Assembly (NCBI GenBank): GCA_002307315.1
Contig: DBTZ01000007.1
Coordinates: 1 to 16,945 of the forward strand
DNA length: 16,945 nt
Reading direction: 5' to 3'
DNA from: Alphaproteobacteria bacterium UBA1303
GTDB lineage: Bacteria; Pseudomonadota; Alphaproteobacteria; Micropepsales; Micropepsaceae
This document shows positions 13,994 to 16,945 of this stretch, one piece after another. The first letter of the stretch is position 1. Every line of letters starts with the position of its first letter. The translations under genes and the position numbers were made by a program. The notes under the pieces were generated by a model, which worked only from the letters and a program-made list of their open reading frames with translations, was not told the origin of the DNA and made no database searches.

Positions 13994-14041
13994 AGCGACG
14001 GGTGCAAAACCGGAATCCGATTTTCGGGTGGCAACGCTCTA
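13991..14041. terminator. Palindrome between convergent genes that carries both stop codons
   Basis: Outer arms TAGAGCG (13991-13997) and CGCTCTA (14035-14041) enclose an apical stem AAAACCGG-AAT-CCGATTTT with one mismatch. The first TAG is the stop of the beta-barrel gene; the last CTA is the TAG stop of the dsbD-like gene on the other strand. The format (TAGAGCG plus an ACCGGAATC-type core) resembles short palindromic intergenic repeats that I recall from many alphaproteobacterial genomes. It probably acts as a bidirectional terminator. The pairing is seen directly; repeat-family membership is from memory. Confidence 0.7.
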
Positions 14042-16066
14042 CGGCTTTTCTATTGCCTTAAGCACTATGCCCTCGGTGAGGAGCTGTGGCAGCACCTTCG
14101 CGGCCGCCGCCCCCGGCCGGTAATACAGATACATCGGCACGCCGGACCGGCCGTTGACCTCCAAGAGCGCGGTAATGGCGGGATCGCGATTGGTCCAATC
14201 GGCAACCAACCAAGCGATGTTTCGTTTCTCGAACGCCGCGCGCACCTTTGGGCGCATCAGTGCCGTCTTCTCGTTGACCAGACAGGTGATGCACCACGCG
14301 GCCGAGGCATCGACGAATACCGGGCGCCTTTCGTCGCGTAAGTGCTGCAATCGCGCGGCGCTGTAGGGTTCGGCGGCGACGGACAACGCCCCGCCCCATG
14401 CCGGGATCGGCGCCGGCTTCAACGTACCGATCGTCACCAGCACGGCGGCCATACCGACGAGCACGGGACCGGTCCAACGCAGGCGGTCCCACGCCCACAG
14501 CGCCACGGCGAACGATAGTAACGCCGCCGCCATCAGCCACATGTCCGCCTGCGAAACCTGCCGTGCCAGCACCCACAAAAGCCAGGCCGCCGCGCCGAAC
14601 ATCGGCAGCGCCATAAGCCTTTCGAACCACACCATCCACCGGCCGGGCTTGGGCAACAGACGATAGAGCGAGGGGAACAGACCGATCATGAGAAACGGCA
14701 GCGCAAAACCCAGGCCGAGCGCAACGAACACCCCGAGGATCATCGCCGGACCTTGGGTCAGGCCGAATCCGATCGCCGTGGCCATAAACGGCGCGGTGCA
14801 GGGCGCCGCCACCGCCACCGCCAGAACGCCGGTGAAGAACGCGCCGGCCAAGCCCGGTTTGCGGGTCAGGGCATCGCCGGCGGATACCGGGGCGATCGCA
14901 AACACGCCGAGAAAATTTAGCCCGACGGCGAACAAGAGCAGCGCCAGGGCGGCGACCATCGGCGGAAATTGCAGTTGAAAGCCCCAGCCGATCGCCTCGC
15001 CGCCGGCGCGCAAAGCCGCCAGTCCGGCGCCGAAAGCGACAAAGCTCGCCACCGCGCCGAACGAATAGGCGAAGGCAGCAACGCGCGCCTTTCGCCGTTC
15101 CGAACCGGCCTGCCCCGCCAGCGACAGCGCCTTCATCGCCAGCACCGGCAGCACGCAAGGCATAATGTTGAGGATCAATCCGCCGAGGAACGCGAACAAC
15201 ACCGCCGACGGCGGGCCGAAATCATTTTTTTTTTCGGCAGATAGCGCGGCAGCGGGAACGGTACCCGGCATCGCATGCACGATCAGCGGACGAACCGATC
15301 CATCCTGCGAGGTCAAAACCGCGACGCCGTCGAGCGGCTTGCCGACGGCGAATTTTTCCGCCTTCGCCAGCGTCAAGACGAGGCCGCCTGGCAGCGCCGC
15401 GAAACGCTGCGGCTCGGCATCCCGAATGATGCCGCCGCTTGCCGGAAAAAATTGCGCGGCCACCGTTGTTTTCGCCCCCAACCTCGGCGCCTCGATATAT
15501 AGCCTTAGGTTCTTGTCCGCCGCATAGCGCATCGGCCAAGGCGATTTACCCGGCAGCTTGGCCCGCGCGGCGGCGAAAGATTCCGCCGTAACGGCATCGG
15601 GCGGCGCCGGGTTTGCCTCGACGAACAGCACCAGATCGAGCTTGGCCGCTTCGGGCACGCACATGTTCTTGCAAGCCAGCCAGGTGACATCCGCACCGAT
15701 ACCGATACGGCTTCCCGGTGCGGCATGGTTCGGCGCAATGAGATTAACCAGCAGCCGGACCTTGTCTTGATAGCCGTAATCCATCAACGGGCCGATGGGC
15801 TGACGCAACGGATAGGGCCATTGAATCGCGCCCGCTTTCCAGCCCGGCGGCAGATGCCAAGCAATCTCGGTCGGTAGTCCGGCATCGCCCGGATTCGACC
15901 AATAGCTATGCCAACCCGGTTCGATGACCTGCTCTAGCGCCACCGTCACCGTGCCGCCCGGCGCCACCGCCAGCGTCTCGGGCACCAGCCGCACCGCCAC
16001 ATGCGGCGCCGCCAAGGTCGGCGCGGCGAGCAGCAGAAAAAACAGACCGGCGAACAAACGTCTCAT
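14039..16066 (-). CDS. Thiol:disulfide interchange protein, DsbD/ScsB-like
   Basis: 675 aa. It passes reducing equivalents from cytoplasmic thioredoxin across the inner membrane to periplasmic thiol proteins. Signal peptide 1-19; periplasmic N-terminal domain to about 280 with C132 and C136 (WLACKNMC); membrane domain of about eight helices from 285 to 550 with the redox cysteines C304 (NIMPCVLP) and C423 (AAPCTAPF); and a C-terminal periplasmic thioredoxin-like domain with W591-C592-IT-C595. All six redox cysteines are present, so the relay appears intact. The N-terminal domain with WLxCxxxCxP resembles ScsB/DipZ-like proteins more than E. coli DsbD. A run of ten A in codons 278-281 lies in the linker before the first helix. 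It is divergent from rsmD, with 62 bases between the starts, and convergent with the beta-barrel gene. Thiol reduction may serve cytochrome c or metal-handling proteins. Confidence 0.9.
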   Translation of the reverse strand: MRRLFAGLFFLLLAAPTLAAPHVAVRLVPETLAVAPGGTVTVALEQVIEPGWHSYWSNPGDAGLPTEIAWHLPPGWKAGAIQWPYPLRQPIGPLMDYGYQDKVRLLVNLIAPNHAAPGSRIGIGADVTWLACKNMCVPEAAKLDLVLFVEANPAPPDAVTAESFAAARAKLPGKSPWPMRYAADKNLRLYIEAPRLGAKTTVAAQFFPASGGIIRDAEPQRFAALPGGLVLTLAKAEKFAVGKPLDGVAVLTSQDGSVRPLIVHAMPGTVPAAALSAEKKNDFGPPSAVLFAFLGGLILNIMPCVLPVLAMKALSLAGQAGSERRKARVAAFAYSFGAVASFVAFGAGLAALRAGGEAIGWGFQLQFPPMVAALALLLFAVGLNFLGVFAIAPVSAGDALTRKPGLAGAFFTGVLAVAVAAPCTAPFMATAIGFGLTQGPAMILGVFVALGLGFALPFLMIGLFPSLYRLLPKPGRWMVWFERLMALPMFGAAAWLLWVLARQVSQADMWLMAAALLSFAVALWAWDRLRWTGPVLVGMAAVLVTIGTLKPAPIPAWGGALSVAAEPYSAARLQHLRDERRPVFVDASAAWCITCLVNEKTALMRPKVRAAFEKRNIAWLVADWTNRDPAITALLEVNGRSGVPMYLYYRPGAAAAKVLPQLLTEGIVLKAIEKP

Positions 16067-16128
16067 GACGAGTTCATAGCGCGTCGCGGCCGCTTAGGCT
16101 AGTTTGCCCCCGAAAAAGCGAGGAAACC

Positions 16129-16707
16129 ATGCGCATAACAGGGGGATCGTTCGGCGGACGGACGCTCAAGGCGCCGGGCGACATGCGAGTGCGCCCCACC
16201 GCCGACAAGACCAGACAAGCGATCTTCAACATTCTGCGGCACCACGATTTCGGCGATTTTGCGCTCGCAGGCGCGTGCGCCATCGACCTGTTCGCCGGCA
16301 CCGGCGCGCTGGGGATCGAGGCACTGTCGCACGGCGCGGCCTTCTGTTTGTTCGTCGACGATTCCGCCGACAGCCGCGCGCTGATCCGCGAGAATGTCGA
16401 AGCGCTTTCGCTTACCGGCGTCTCCAAGATCTGGCGGCGCGATGCGACCGAATTGGGCGACATGGCGCGACCGGACAAAAACACCGCCGGTGGCCCTTTT
16501 TCGCTGGCCTTTCTCGATCCGCCCTACCGCAAGGATTTGATCGCCCCCACTCTTGCCTCGCTGCGTGACGGCGGCTGGCTGGCACCGGGCGCGGTGCTCG
16601 TCGCCGAAACCGCAGCCGACGAAAACATCCCAACCGTGGACGGCTTTACGCCGCAGGCCGAACGCCTTTACGGTGATACGAAGGTGGCTTTTCTGATTCT
16701 GGTCTAG
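16129..16707 (+). CDS. rsmD: 16S rRNA (guanine966-N2)-methyltransferase RsmD
   Basis: 192 aa, about the usual length. It methylates G966 of 16S rRNA with S-adenosylmethionine during 30S assembly. The N-terminus MRITGGSFGGRTLKAP followed by RVRPTADKTRQAIFNIL is diagnostic. The SAM-binding motif I is IDLFAGTGALGIEALSHGA (about residues 48-66), and the catalytic motif IV is FLDPPYRKD near 126-134. The ATG at 16129 has GAGGAAACC just upstream. The stop codon TAG lies inside the CTAG that begins the first of three hairpin repeats, so the repeat touches the gene's very end and may serve as its terminator. Confidence 0.95.
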   Translation: MRITGGSFGGRTLKAPGDMRVRPTADKTRQAIFNILRHHDFGDFALAGACAIDLFAGTGALGIEALSHGAAFCLFVDDSADSRALIRENVEALSLTGVSKIWRRDATELGDMARPDKNTAGGPFSLAFLDPPYRKDLIAPTLASLRDGGWLAPGAVLVAETAADENIPTVDGFTPQAERLYGDTKVAFLILV

Positions 16708-16781
16708 TGGAGCGAATTTGACGTTTGAATCCCGCCCGCCGCCCCCTTGTGTTCAAACGTCAAATTCAAAAGCTCCACTAG
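16704..16781. repeat. CTAG-bounded hairpin element, copy 1
   Basis: 78 bp. Outer arms CTAGTGGAGC (16704-16713) and GCTCCACTAG (16772-16781), 10 bp perfect. Inner arms AATTTGACGTTTGAA (16715-16729) and TTCAAACGTCAAATT (16752-16766), 15 bp perfect. The bulge is 1 base on the left and 5 on the right; the loop is 22 bases. The left CTAG includes the rsmD stop codon. Thirteen bases separate it from copy 2. Confidence 0.9.
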
Positions 16782-16794
16782 AAACATAAACTTG

Positions 16795-16872
16795 CTAGTG
16801 TCGTTTCGGTTTCGAAGTTCGTTACCCGTGCCGATATAGAGAATAAAACGAACTTCGAAACCACGACACTAG
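16795..16872. repeat. CTAG-bounded hairpin element, copy 2
   Basis: 78 bp. Outer arms CTAGTGTCGT (16795-16804) and ACGACACTAG (16863-16872), 10 bp perfect. Inner arms GTTTCGAAGTTCGTT (16809-16823) and AACGAACTTCGAAAC (16847-16861), 15 bp perfect. The bulge is 4 bases on the left and 1 on the right; the loop is 23 bases. Its right CTAG is also the left CTAG of copy 3. Confidence 0.9.
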
Positions 16873-16945
16873 TGGTCCTTTTGATTCCGACATTTGCTTG
16901 GCTGTTGCCACAACTGGGATGCAAATGTCGGAATCGGACCACTAG
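16869..16945. repeat. CTAG-bounded hairpin element, copy 3
   Basis: 77 bp, ending exactly at the window edge, so the array may continue. Outer arms CTAGTGGTCC (16869-16878) and GGACCACTAG (16936-16945), 10 bp perfect. Inner arms GATTCCGACATTTGC (16883-16897) and GCAAATGTCGGAATC (16921-16935), 15 bp perfect. The bulge is 4 bases on the left and none on the right; the loop is 23 bases. Confidence 0.9.

Noticed and set aside
16704..16945. CRISPR array
   Set aside because: The units are self-complementary hairpins with non-identical sequences and no constant repeat with variable spacers.

Overview
The window looks like chromosomal DNA of a GC-rich (roughly 60%) facultatively anaerobic alphaproteobacterium, plausibly Rhodospirillales. 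The grounds are the ScsB/DsbD-type thiol transporter, the palindrome of alphaproteobacterial style after the outer-membrane gene, strong GGA-type ribosome binding sites, and an oxygen-sensitive class III ribonucleotide reductase under a B12 riboswitch. The taxonomic call is inference.

Layout. (1) 93-3325, minus strand: an anaerobic ribonucleotide reductase operon. A cobalamin riboswitch precedes a 672-aa NrdD catalytic chain that lacks its glycyl-radical tail. A separate 59-aa protein carries that tail, and the NrdG activase follows. (2) 3326-3669: no gene, but a run of consecutive hairpins. (3) 3670-12793, minus strand: a tightly packed operon that reads DUF4213/DUF364 protein, FecCD-type permease, ABC ATPase, periplasmic binding protein, TsaA/TrmO-FmdE-like fusion, DUF3343 protein, cysteine desulfurase-like enzyme, a five-helix cytochrome b with five N-terminal CxCGG repeats, perhaps a 55-aa protein, and a TonB-dependent receptor. 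(4) 12794-13300: a long leader and a structured stretch ending in a terminator-like hairpin. (5) 13301-14041, plus strand: a small outer-membrane beta-barrel, whose stop codon lies in a palindrome that also holds the stop codon of the convergent gene. (6) 14039-16066, minus: DsbD/ScsB-like thiol:disulfide interchange protein; 16129-16707, plus: rsmD. (7) 16704-16945: three tandem CTAG-bounded hairpin elements of 77-78 bp.

The best candidate for an undescribed system is region 3. It links outer-membrane receptor, periplasmic binding protein and inner-membrane ABC importer to sulfur/selenium-handling proteins and to a membrane cytochrome with a Cys/His-rich metal-binding tail. My reading is uptake, reductive release and intracellular hand-off of a metal or metal chelate; the substrate cannot be read from the sequence. 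The second candidate is the hairpin family at the right edge: the three copies share ends and geometry, while their stems have diverged and remain fully base-paired. The separately encoded glycyl-radical domain is the third.
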